Translations under genes and position numbers: made by a program | Part shown: positions 55,623 through 63,327 of the stretch, in pieces | Layout: every line of letters starts with the position of its first letter | Position numbering within the stretch: position 1 is the first letter of the stretch | Notes under the pieces: generated by a model | Databases searched by the model: none | What the model was told of the DNA's origin: nothing | The model's input: only the letters and a program-made list of their open reading frames with translations | NCBI RefSeq assembly: GCF_010894405.1 | Contig: NZ_JAAIYA010000005.1 | Span: forward strand, 496,001 to 560,000 | Reading direction: 5' to 3' | Length of the DNA: 64,000 bases | Source: Pyxidicoccus caerfyrddinensis | Lineage (GTDB): Bacteria; Myxococcota; Myxococcia; Myxococcales; Myxococcaceae

Positions 55623-56864
55623 GGCGCGTGGTGCTCCCGCGCGGCGCACCTGCCACAGCAGGGTGATGAGGAGCACGGAGTAGACGACGGCGAACGGGCG
55701 CCACAGGAGCACGTCGTGCGACAGCGCCGACCCGAACCCGGAGTCGGAGACGAGGACTCCGGTGAGGGCGATGAGCGCCACGAGCGCGAGGTTGGGCTTG
55801 TAGCGGCCCTCCGCGGCGGCGCGCACCAGGGGCCACGCGAGCACGTAGTTCGCGCGCCACGCGAGTGGGGACAGGAGCGTCACGCCCAGGCAGCACATGG
55901 CGAGCAGGTCCGCGGGGCCGGGCCGCGCCCAGACGACAGCCACGACGAAGAGCGCGATGGCGAGCCCCTGCGCGAGGGTCATGCTCCCGGGAGGAGGAAT
56001 GGACTCGGAGGGCAGCACCAGCGAGAGCAGCAGCGTGGGCAGTCCCTGCGGATTGGCACTCAGGGCCCACGGCGGCGTGGTGCGCGCGAGCGTCTCGCTC
56101 CACAGCTGCATCTGCGTGAGCGTGCCGTCCCAGCCGTAGCGAGCCAGGGTGGGAAGCGCGAGCAGGACACCGATGGCGGCGGTGGCGCCGATGACGCGCC
56201 AGTGGCGGCGCCAGAGGAAGAAGAGGCCGACGAGCGCCGCGGGCGGCTTGAGGAGGAAGGCGAGCGCGAAGGCGGCGGCGGGGCGCCACACCTGGCCGCG
56301 CTCGGCGCCGAGGGTGGCGAGGACGAGCAGGAGCAGGAGCACCGCGTCGACCTGCCCGTAGAACAGCTCGAAGGTGAAGGCGGGGAGGAGGGCGACGGTG
56401 GCGAGGGCAGGGGCCCAGGCCCAGGGCGCGGCCTCTGAGGGGCCGGCGGGCACGCGCGTGGTGAGGCGGGCCACCGCGGCGAGCGCGAGGATGGAGCCCA
56501 GGTTCCACAGGGCGACGGCGACGCGCGCGGGGAAGAACGTGAAGGGAATGAAGAGGGGCGCGGTGACGGGCGCGTACTTGAACGGCATGGTGCCGTCGGA
56601 GACGCGGTAGAGGTCGGTGCCCTCGAGGAAGCGCTCGGCGGCGACGAGGTAGACGCGGAAGTCCACGCCGCGCCGCGGGTGCTGGCCCACGGCCACCGCG
56701 GCCACGACGAGCACGGCGAGCACGAGCCACCAGAACCAGCGGGCCCAGGTGTCTGAGGAACTTTCGTTACGCGAGGGCCCCGTTGCGGCGACGTTCATCG
56801 AGGAGGCGGGGAAGGGGGGAGGCGGCACCATTTCATGCCGGCTCTTCCACGGCAACGAGGCCAT
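55560..56864 (-). CDS. DUF2029/GT87-type membrane glycosyltransferase
   Basis: A 434-aa protein with about ten membrane helices. Motifs are RRGVDFRVYLVAAERFLEGTDLY (with the DF acid after the first loop, as in polyprenol-sugar-using GT-C enzymes), MPFKYAPVTAPLFIPF and ELFYGQVDAVLLLLL. The start is uncertain: ATG 56864 has AGGAG 12 bases upstream and good codon bias after it; 56831 and 56798 are alternatives. The longer frame to 57008 enters AT-rich promoter DNA. It would add mannose- or arabinose-like residues to a lipid-linked or surface acceptor; the acceptor is unknown. Confidence 0.82.
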   Translation of the reverse strand: MASLPWKSRHEMVPPPPFPASSMNVAATGPSRNESSSDTWARWFWWLVLAVLVVAAVAVGQHPRRGVDFRVYLVAAERFLEGTDLYRVSDGTMPFKYAPVTAPLFIPFTFFPARVAVALWNLGSILALAAVARLTTRVPAGPSEAAPWAWAPALATVALLPAFTFELFYGQVDAVLLLLLVLATLGAERGQVWRPAAAFALAFLLKPPAALVGLFFLWRRHWRVIGATAAIGVLLALPTLARYGWDGTLTQMQLWSETLARTTPPWALSANPQGLPTLLLSLVLPSESIPPPGSMTLAQGLAIALFVVAVVWARPGPADLLAMCCLGVTLLSPLAWRANYVLAWPLVRAAAEGRYKPNLALVALIALTGVLVSDSGFGSALSHDVLLWRPFAVVYSVLLITLLWQVRRAGAPRAVTAGGELSRLPRALPGMRVP

Positions 56865-57022
56865 GGACGCGTAATTCTCCTGCCAATCTGGAAACGCTTG
56901 ATACCGCGTAGCAGCAGTAGTTCCTGTTCCTGCAATCCCACTACGCTTGCAGACGCAACACGCGGCGGGGGCGGGTGTCGCAAGTGGTGCTCGTTCCTCG
57001 TCTCTCACACCCCGAGGAGCAG

Positions 57023-57751
57023 ATGAACCTGAAGCGCCACCTGACTCGCCTCATTCCGTCGCTCGTTCTCATCACCTTCACCGCGGCCTGCGCGGGCCCC
57101 GAAGCGCCGGACTCCGGTGAGCTGTCGAACCCGTCCACGCCGGTTGCCGTGGAAGAGGGGGCCGCTCAGCCGGATGAAGTCTCCGTGGAGGAGACGCCCG
57201 GCACTGTCTCCCAGTTCGCGACCTACTTCCTCCACTGTGGCCTCGTCTGTCCCGCGGGCTCGCAGACGTCCCCCGGCACCTACCAGTGCACTCCCTCCTG
57301 CCCCGGGTACAACTGGCAGACGGGCCGGTGCACGACGGGCTGGTACAATGCCACGGGCTGCGTGTTCTACGCGTCGGGGACCATCTCCGCAGACCCCACG
57401 GACGTGTGGGTCAACACCAACGTCACCCACATCGGCTCGACGCAGATCTGCTGGGACGTCAATTACGCTTCCTCTGGCGAGATCTGGCTGAGCATGGATG
57501 GCCAGCCCGAGGTGCTCTTCGCCGGCGGGGCGGATGGCTGCCAGTCCGCGGACTGGATTCAGGTGGGGCACAGCTACAGCTTCAACCTGTATGAGGGCAC
57601 GGCCCACAGCAACCAGCTCGCCAGCGTCACGGTGAATGGCTACGGCTATCAGGGCGTTGCCGCCGCCGCGGCCTGCGGCCCGTGCAACACGGGCTATGCG
57701 TGCCGCTGCGGCATGGACTTCTGCTACCCCGTCAACCGCCCCTGCCCCTGA
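57023..57751 (+). CDS. Cys-rich hypothetical lipoprotein
   Basis: A 242-aa protein. The ATG at 57023 follows GAGGAG. It has a lipoprotein signal with lipobox TAAC (about residue 24), an acidic linker, then a compact domain rich in Cys pairs (LHCGLVCPAG, CTPSCPGYNWQTGRCTTGW) and a Cys-rich C-terminal knot (CGPCNTGYACRCGMDFCYP). It resembles secreted myxobacterial proteins of unknown role. It is divergent from the glycosyltransferase gene. Confidence 0.75.
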   Translation: MNLKRHLTRLIPSLVLITFTAACAGPEAPDSGELSNPSTPVAVEEGAAQPDEVSVEETPGTVSQFATYFLHCGLVCPAGSQTSPGTYQCTPSCPGYNWQTGRCTTGWYNATGCVFYASGTISADPTDVWVNTNVTHIGSTQICWDVNYASSGEIWLSMDGQPEVLFAGGADGCQSADWIQVGHSYSFNLYEGTAHSNQLASVTVNGYGYQGVAAAAACGPCNTGYACRCGMDFCYPVNRPCP

Positions 57752-57771
57752 GTCCGGGCACGGTGCTCACA

Positions 57772-57801
57772 CCGCGCCGCCGGGCAGTCCCGGCGGCGCG
57801 G
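57772..57801. terminator. Perfect hairpin between converging genes
   Basis: A 13-bp perfect stem CCGCGCCGCCGGG/CCCGGCGGCGCGG with a 4-base loop, exactly between the stops of the Cys-rich lipoprotein (+) and the flavoprotein (-) genes. No T-run on either side, but strength and location argue for a bidirectional terminator. Confidence 0.65.
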
Positions 57802-59193
57802 CTACAGCCCGTACGTCTCCAGCAGCCGCAGCCACACCTCGCTCATGGTGGGGAACGACGGCACCGCGTGCCAGAGCGTGTCGAGTGACACCTCACCGGC
57901 CACGGCAATCGTCGCGGCATGGAGCATCTCGCCCACCTCGGGCCCGGTGAAGGTGGCGCCGAGGATGATGCGGCGCTTCTCATCCACCACCAGCTTCGCG
58001 GTGCCCTTGAGCCCCCGGCCCAGCAGCCCCGTGCCGGTCACGTTCTGCAGTTCGTACTGCACCGTGCGAACCGGCAGCTTCGCCTCCCGTGCCTTCGCCT
58101 CGGTGAGGCCCACGCTCGCCGCCTGCGGGTGCGTGAAGATGACCTGCGGCGTCGCCTTCGTGTCCGCCCACGCCTGTGCCTTCTTCCCCGCGATGATGTC
58201 TCCCACCAGCCGCGCCTGGTACTTGCCCATGTGCGTGAGCAGGTTGCGGCCATTCACGTCGCCACACGCGTAGAGCCATCCGCCCTCCACGCCCTTCGCC
58301 CGGAGCTGGTCGTCCACCTCCACGGCCTTGCCCGCCGGAAGGCCCACCGTCTCCAGCCCGAGTCCCTCCGTGCGCGCCACGCGGCCCATCGCCGCCAGCA
58401 GCGCGTCCGCGCGGACCTCCTCGCCGTTCGTGAGCGTCACCGTCACCTCGCCCTTGTCCCCGCCGCGCTGCACTCGCGAGGCCGTGGTGCCCAGCAGCAC
58501 GCGCACGCCCGACTCGCGCAGCGCCTCCGCGACCTGCTCACCGACGAAGGGCTCGAAGCGCGACAGCAGGCTCTTGCCACGCTGGGCCAGCGTCACCTCC
58601 GAGCCCAGCGAGCGCCACGCCTGCGCCAGCTCCACCGCCACCGCGCCGCCGCCCAGCACCACCAGCCGCTTCGGCACCTCCTTGGCGCCAGTGCCCTCGC
58701 GGTTGTCCCACGGCTTCGCCTCCTTCAGCCCCGGGATGTCCGGCAGGCGTGGCCGGCTGCCCGTGGCCAGCACCACCGCGCGCCGGGCCTCCAGCTCGCG
58801 CACCGAGCCGTCCTTGCCCTCCACGCGCACCTTGCGCGGGCCCGTGAGCTTCCCGTTGCCGCGCACCACCGTCAGCTTCGCGCCCTCCGCCCACTTCACC
58901 TGCGAATCGTCCTTGTAGTTGCCCACCATGTAGTCGCGGTGCTCCAGCACCGCTCTCGCCACGAGTGGGCCCTTGATGGCCTCGCGAGCCCCGGGCGCCT
59001 GCTGCGCCAGCCACAAGGCTTCCGCCGGCCGCAGCAGCGCCTTGCTGGGGACGCAGGCCCAGTACGAGCACTCGCCGCCGAGCAATTCGTGCTCCACCAG
59101 CGCCACCGACAGCCCCGCTGCCGCGGCACGCGCTCCCGCGTTCTCACCCGTGGGCCCCGCGCCAATCACCACCACATCGAAGGCTTCCGCCAT
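57802..59193 (-). CDS. Dihydrolipoamide-dehydrogenase-like FAD disulfide oxidoreductase
   Basis: A 463-aa protein. The ATG at 59193 (MAEAFDVVVIGAGPTGENAG) is chosen for a GGGGTG site 8 bases upstream; two upstream Met codons are possible. FAD-binding GAGPTGENAG, redox-active pair in GGECSYWACVPSKAL (CxxxxC), the NAD(P) site VVLGGGAVAVELAQAW, and a C-terminal dimerisation domain with FTHPQAASVGLTE and LHAATIAVAGEV. Layout matches dihydrolipoamide dehydrogenases and mercuric/glutathione reductase relatives, but the canonical active-site His-Glu near the C-terminus reads HAVPSFPTMSE, as in several non-LPD homologues. Substrate not determined. Confidence 0.92.
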   Translation of the reverse strand: MAEAFDVVVIGAGPTGENAGARAAAAGLSVALVEHELLGGECSYWACVPSKALLRPAEALWLAQQAPGAREAIKGPLVARAVLEHRDYMVGNYKDDSQVKWAEGAKLTVVRGNGKLTGPRKVRVEGKDGSVRELEARRAVVLATGSRPRLPDIPGLKEAKPWDNREGTGAKEVPKRLVVLGGGAVAVELAQAWRSLGSEVTLAQRGKSLLSRFEPFVGEQVAEALRESGVRVLLGTTASRVQRGGDKGEVTVTLTNGEEVRADALLAAMGRVARTEGLGLETVGLPAGKAVEVDDQLRAKGVEGGWLYACGDVNGRNLLTHMGKYQARLVGDIIAGKKAQAWADTKATPQVIFTHPQAASVGLTEAKAREAKLPVRTVQYELQNVTGTGLLGRGLKGTAKLVVDEKRRIILGATFTGPEVGEMLHAATIAVAGEVSLDTLWHAVPSFPTMSEVWLRLLETYGL

Positions 59194-59690
59194 ATGCATG
59201 CACCCCGTGGGGTACGGCGTATTCGGAGCGGGCAGGCACGCCAATCCAGCAACGGTCTGCCGTCGGATTGTGGAAGAAGTGGCTGGTAGCCAGATGACAC
59301 CTGCTCCGGCATGGCGACGTCAGGAAAACGGGGCGCCGTGCGTCCGTGCCCGGGTTGACGTGGGCGAGGTGTGCAGACACCTTGCCCTGGAACGAACGAG
59401 TGTCCGTGCCGGAAGCCGGAGCGCGGCGGGAGGTGTGCCATGGGGACTGCAATGAACGGTGTCTCGGGTCGCTCCTCGCCGTGCGCGCCTGTCCGGGTCT
59501 GACCTCCTCCCTCGCTGAGCCGAAGTGCTGAGCCGGATGGAGCGGGTTTGCGCCCCTCCCAGGACGCCTGCGCGCGGAGCCGTAGCCGCCGTGCAACTGG
59601 CCAGCGTGTGCCTTGCCGTGTCCCCCGTGGCGTGAAGCCCGGGAGTCCACGAGGCGCACGCGCGGCCCGCTGGGAACCGTTCGTCCACTC
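59194..59690. other. Long intergenic region, no gene recognised
   Basis: About 497 bases between the flavoprotein start and rbfA. Frames on either strand have poor codon bias or lack ribosome sites. A small hairpin AGGTGT-gcag-ACACCT lies near 59369. No promoter could be assigned by eye, although rbfA-rtcB must be transcribed from here. Confidence 0.45.
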
Positions 59691-60122
59691 ATGTCTTCTT
59701 CCAGGAATCGCCGTCCCCGAGCGTCTCGCAGTCGCGAGGGCTCTTCGCTGTCGTCGTTCTCGCAGTCGCCGTCCGAAAACCCATCCGCGCGCCACCTGCG
59801 CGTGCAGTCCACCCTGTTCCAGGAGGTGTCGCTCCTCTTCCGTGGCGGCCTGTCCGACCCACGGCTCGAAGGCGTCTCGCTGTCGTCGTTCGAGCTGTCC
59901 CCGGATGGCCGCCTCGTGCGCATCGGCTACACGCTGACGCCCGAGTCCGCGGCCTCCGGCACCCGCGCCGTGCAGGAGGCGCTCGAGCGCGCGAGCGGCT
60001 ACGTGCGCTCGCAGCTCGCGGTCCACCTCGACCTGAAGCGCGTACCGCAGCTGCGCTTCATCTACATCGGCGTCGCGGAGCGCACCGAGCCCGACTCCGA
60101 GGACGAGGGAGGTGCGCGATGA
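59691..60122 (+). CDS. rbfA: Ribosome-binding factor A
   Basis: A 143-aa protein; ATG at 59691, with the upstream part of the frame unlikely. After a Ser/Arg-rich leader (about 1-32) it shows the RbfA KH-like fold: HLRVQSTLFQEVSLLFRGGLSDPRLEGVSLSSFELSPDGRLVRIGYTL and a C-terminal LDLKRVPQLRFIYI strand with the RbfA-type P-x-L-x-F. RbfA binds the 30S subunit for 16S maturation. The leader is longer than in most RbfA. Its stop overlaps the next start by 4 bases, so translation is coupled. It is not next to nusA-infB-truB, so this may be a second RbfA paralogue. Confidence 0.83.
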   Translation: MSSSRNRRPRASRSREGSSLSSFSQSPSENPSARHLRVQSTLFQEVSLLFRGGLSDPRLEGVSLSSFELSPDGRLVRIGYTLTPESAASGTRAVQEALERASGYVRSQLAVHLDLKRVPQLRFIYIGVAERTEPDSEDEGGAR

Positions 60123-61276
60123 TGCCCCGCATCCTCCCGGTGGAGCCGGGCGCCGTGCCCATCCTCGTCTGGTCCCGCGCGCTGCCTCCGGGCGCGGAGA
60201 AGCAGCTCCGCCACATCGCCGCCCAGCCCTACGTCGTCGAGCACGTCGCCGCCATGCCCGACGTCCACGTGGCCTCCGGCGTCGCCGTGGGCACCGTCTT
60301 CGCCACCGAGCACCACGTCGTGCCCGGCGCGCTGGGCGGAGACCTGGGGTGCGGGGTGAGTGCCTGGCGCTTCCCCCAGCCCGCCTCACTCCCGGGGCGA
60401 GACGTGCTTGAGCCGCTGCTGGCCCGGCTGGCCCGCGAGGTGCCGGTGGGCGACGCCGTCCACCGGGGGCGCGGCGTGCCGCTGCCTTCCGAGCTGGAGT
60501 CCCCGTCGCTGTCCACCCAGAAGCTGCGCCACGCGTGGGAGCGGCTGGCGCCACGACACCTGGGCACGCTCGGCGGAGGCAACCACTTCCTCGAGCTGGA
60601 CCGGGATGCGGACGGCGACGTCTGGCTGCTCCTGCACACCGGCTCGCGAGGCATGGGGGCCGCCATCGCCGACCACCACCTGCGCGTGGCGCGGGCGCTC
60701 GGACAGGGCGCCCTGCCCGCGCTGGACACGCACACCCCCGAGGGCATCGCGTGCCTCGCGGACACTCAACAGGCCTGCCACTTCGCCCGCGCCAACCGGG
60801 ACGCCATCGCCGCGCGCGCGGTGCCCCTGGTGGCCGAGGCGCTCGGCTTGGCCCCGGACGCGGAGTCCACCGTGGACGTGCACCACAACCACGTCGCCGC
60901 GGAGGAGCACGGGGGCCGCGTGCTGCTCATCCACCGCAAGGGCGCGGTGGGCCTGGAGGCCGGGCAGCGCGGGCTCATCCCCGGCTCCATGGGCACGGCG
61001 TCCTACGTGGTGGAGGGCCGGGGCGAGCCGCGCGCCTTCCGCTCCTGCTCGCACGGGGCCGGCCGCGTCCTCACCCGGACCGAGGCCCGCGCCCGCATCC
61101 GCCCGGCCGCCCTGGAGCACGCACTGCGCCGCGTGGTGTACGAGCGGGGGCGCGCCGCCGCCCTCGTCGAGGAGGCCCCCGCCGCCTACCGCGACATCAC
61201 CGAGGTGCTGGAGGACGAGGCCGACCTCGTCACCCCGCTCCTGCGGCTGACGCCCCTGGCCGTCCTCAAGGGCTGA
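60119..61276 (+). CDS. rtcB: RtcB-family RNA ligase
   Basis: A 385-aa protein. RtcB joins 3'-phosphate and 5'-OH RNA ends using GTP and Mn(II). Metal ligands appear in PDVHVASGVAVG (the DxHxGxG-like motif, with Ala-Ser replacing some residues), GGDLGCGV, GTLGGGNHFLEL, LLLHTGSRGMG and VDVHHNHVAAEEH. The guanylylated His is in SCSHGAGRVLTR. Slightly shorter than E. coli RtcB. Coupled to rbfA by a 4-base overlap and followed about 300 bases later by tRNA-Gln. A role in RNA repair is likely. Confidence 0.93.
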   Translation: MMPRILPVEPGAVPILVWSRALPPGAEKQLRHIAAQPYVVEHVAAMPDVHVASGVAVGTVFATEHHVVPGALGGDLGCGVSAWRFPQPASLPGRDVLEPLLARLAREVPVGDAVHRGRGVPLPSELESPSLSTQKLRHAWERLAPRHLGTLGGGNHFLELDRDADGDVWLLLHTGSRGMGAAIADHHLRVARALGQGALPALDTHTPEGIACLADTQQACHFARANRDAIAARAVPLVAEALGLAPDAESTVDVHHNHVAAEEHGGRVLLIHRKGAVGLEAGQRGLIPGSMGTASYVVEGRGEPRAFRSCSHGAGRVLTRTEARARIRPAALEHALRRVVYERGRAAALVEEAPAAYRDITEVLEDEADLVTPLLRLTPLAVLKG

Positions 61277-61583
61277 GCGGACGCCCCGGCTCCGGTGGGG
61301 AGGGGGAGGGCCACCCCACCGGGCGCTCCCGGCGCCATCCGCGAGGCGGATCCACGCCATCCCGCTAGGGGGCCAGGGGGCCTGGGAGGCCCTCGGCTTC
61401 ACTCGAAGTCCAGGCTGGCAGTGACGCCGGGCCCGGATTCTAGGGCTCCCGGCAGATCCTCATTGGCGCCGGTGCCCCGGTCGGGTCAGATGGCGGACAA
61501 GGCCGGGAACCATGTCAGGGTGGGTTCCCGCGCCCGTCGGGATGCCGTAGAATCGGGCACCAGACTCACACGTGCGAACCTGC
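61277..61583. other. Intergenic region before tRNA-Gln, includes a strong hairpin
   Basis: About 307 bases without a gene. Perfect 9-bp arms CCGGTGGGG/CCCCACCGG (61292-61322) follow the rtcB stop by 15 bases and may terminate it, though without a T-run. A TAGAAT at about 61549 is a possible -10 box for the tRNA, but no -35 match is seen. Confidence 0.45.
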
Positions 61584-61657
61584 TGGGGCGTCGTCTAATG
61601 GCAGGACATCAGACTTTGACTCTGATTATCAAGGTTCGAATCCTTGCGCCCCAGCCA
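61584..61657 (+). tRNA. tRNA-Gln (anticodon TTG)
   Basis: Full cloverleaf: acceptor TGGGGCG (61584-61590) pairs with CGCCCCA (61647-61653). Anticodon stem TCAGA/TCTGA encloses CTTTGAC with anticodon TTG at 61616-61618. The T-arm is CAAGG-TTCGAAT-CCTTG. Discriminator G at 61654 and encoded CCA at 61655-61657. The tRNA reads CAA/CAG. Decoded by eye. Confidence 0.96.
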
Positions 61658-61720
61658 CTCCGCTCCGGGGGGACGCGGTAGCAAGCGCGTCCGTCCGCGT
61701 GCATGAAGGACGGTGGCCCG

Positions 61721-62248
61721 ATGCCGCAGAAGACGCTCCTGCTGGTCTCCGTGGGTAGCCCACCGGCCACCCTCTTGAGGGACTTGCAGGACCCGCTGGC
61801 GACGCACATGGGCGTCCAGGCGGTGGTGCCGAAGACGGCGCTTCCCTCTCCGGCCTACGCCTTCAACAAGGACCGGGGGCAGTACCACTGCAACGCCATC
61901 ATGCGGCGCCTCTCGCCGATGCTGGAGCCCGGTCAGGCCGCCGTCATGGGCATCACCGACGTGGACCTCTTCGTCCCCGACTCGCCCTTCGTCTTCGGCG
62001 AGGCGGACCGCGAGTCCCGCACGGCGGTGGTGAGTCTCTTCCGCCTGCGCCAGGGCGCGGACGGCGACCCGCTGCGGCGCCGCATCCAGGTGGAGGTGGT
62101 GCACCAGGCCGGGCACCTGCTGGGGCTGTCCTACTGCGAGGACCCCCGGTGCGTGATGTTCTTCGCCCAGACGCCCCAGGACTGCGACCGCAAGCAGTTG
62201 TCGCTGTGCAACATGTGTCGCAACGAGCTTCAGAAGCTCAACCGCTGA
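61721..62248 (+). CDS. Archaemetzincin homologue with altered catalytic site
   Basis: A 175-aa protein. The ATG at 61721 has AAGGA upstream; 61703 is an alternative. The archaemetzincin layout is clear: TDVDLFVPDSPFVFGEAD and the zinc/Cys block VEVVHQAGHLLGLSYCEDPRCVM, then a late CNMC pair. The normal HExxHxxGxxHC is HQAGHLLGLSYC here: catalytic Glu is Gln and the third His is Tyr, so peptidase activity is doubtful. The Cys4 structural zinc site looks intact (Cys, Cys, CNMC). It lies just after tRNA-Gln. The change may be lineage-specific and needs comparison with close homologues. Confidence 0.85.
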   Translation: MPQKTLLLVSVGSPPATLLRDLQDPLATHMGVQAVVPKTALPSPAYAFNKDRGQYHCNAIMRRLSPMLEPGQAAVMGITDVDLFVPDSPFVFGEADRESRTAVVSLFRLRQGADGDPLRRRIQVEVVHQAGHLLGLSYCEDPRCVMFFAQTPQDCDRKQLSLCNMCRNELQKLNR

Positions 62249-62351
62249 CAGTCCACGGGGCACGTTGAATGTCCCGTGACGCGTTGACGTCCGACCCGGT
62301 GCGCCCTGTAGTACGGGGCACTCGGAGCGGCCGGAAAGCGGAGTGACTGCG

Positions 62352-63323
62352 ATGACGGGCATGCGGCGTTTCATCGGTGGAGTGCTGGCGGTTGGATTGC
62401 TGGGGGCGTGCGAGCCCATCGACGATGGCGGTGGCGGCACCACCGGCGACGTCCTCTTCACCCAGGGCTTCGCCTTCGTGCGCGAGGACGACCGCAACGT
62501 CTACGTGGTGGACGACGACGGCGACCCCAACAGCCCGCAGAAGCTGACGACGACGGGCGGGGTGTACTGGCCCTCCGTGTCGCGCGACGGGCGCAGCATC
62601 GTGTTCGTGCAGCGCACCGGCACCGCCACCGCGCTGCGGACGGTGCCCACCTCGGGCGGCACCACGGCGACCCTGTTCAGCTCGGGTGACGCCTCGTGCC
62701 CGCGCGGCTGCACCAACTTCCGCACACCCACCTTCAGCCCGGACGGCCGCACCGTCGTCTTCGTCTTCTCCCCGGGGAACAGCTCCGTCACCTCGCTGGG
62801 CCGGGTGAACTCGGATGGCAGCGGCTTCGTGGAGCTCACGCCGAACACCACCGTCTCCTACGGCGCGCCGTCCTTCCTGCCCAACGGGAGCGCGGTGATT
62901 GCGCCTTCGGGCAGCGGGCTGGGCCAGCTCAACCAGATTGCGCGCGTGCCGCTCGACGGCTCCAGCCCCAGGTTCAGCTCACTGGGCAACGGGGTGCTCG
63001 CGGTGGAGAACCGCGTGGCGGTGTCACCGAACGGCTCGCAGGTGGCCTTCGACGGGCGGCTGTCCTCCGGCAGCGTGCGCATCTACGTGGCCTCGTTCGG
63101 GGACTCGGGGGTGAGTGGCGCGCAGCGGGTGACGGACCTCACCGCCGCGAGCGTGCAGGAGACGTGGCCGAGCTGGACGCGCTCCAACCAGCTCGGGTTC
63201 CTCTTCGTCGACGCCAGCGGTGGTGACCCGGGCATCTACCGCGCGACGACGGGCACGGGGACGCCGAGCTCGGTGTCGCTCGCGGTGCCCAGCGCGGCGG
63301 AGCCTTCCTACGGGCCGCTGTAG
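62352..63323 (+). CDS. TolB-like beta-propeller lipoprotein
   Basis: A 323-aa protein. The ATG at 62352 has CGGAG about 8 bases upstream (GTG 62343 and ATG 62361 are alternatives). It has lipobox LLGAC. The mature protein is built of WD40/PD40-like blades: YWPSVSRDGRSIVFVQ, FRTPTFSPDGRTVVFVF, YGAPSFLPNGSAVIA, NRVAVSPNGSQVAFDG and ETWPSWTRSNQLGFLF, that is, repeated (P/S)xxSPDGxxhhF. These are TolB-type propeller repeats used for protein contact. Surface or periplasmic role inferred. Confidence 0.85.
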   Translation: MTGMRRFIGGVLAVGLLGACEPIDDGGGGTTGDVLFTQGFAFVREDDRNVYVVDDDGDPNSPQKLTTTGGVYWPSVSRDGRSIVFVQRTGTATALRTVPTSGGTTATLFSSGDASCPRGCTNFRTPTFSPDGRTVVFVFSPGNSSVTSLGRVNSDGSGFVELTPNTTVSYGAPSFLPNGSAVIAPSGSGLGQLNQIARVPLDGSSPRFSSLGNGVLAVENRVAVSPNGSQVAFDGRLSSGSVRIYVASFGDSGVSGAQRVTDLTAASVQETWPSWTRSNQLGFLFVDASGGDPGIYRATTGTGTPSSVSLAVPSAAEPSYGPL

Positions 63324-63327
63324 ACGC

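Noticed and set aside
57919..59289. 456-codon plus-strand ORF antisense to the flavoprotein gene
   Set aside because: Shadow of a motif-proven oxidoreductase.
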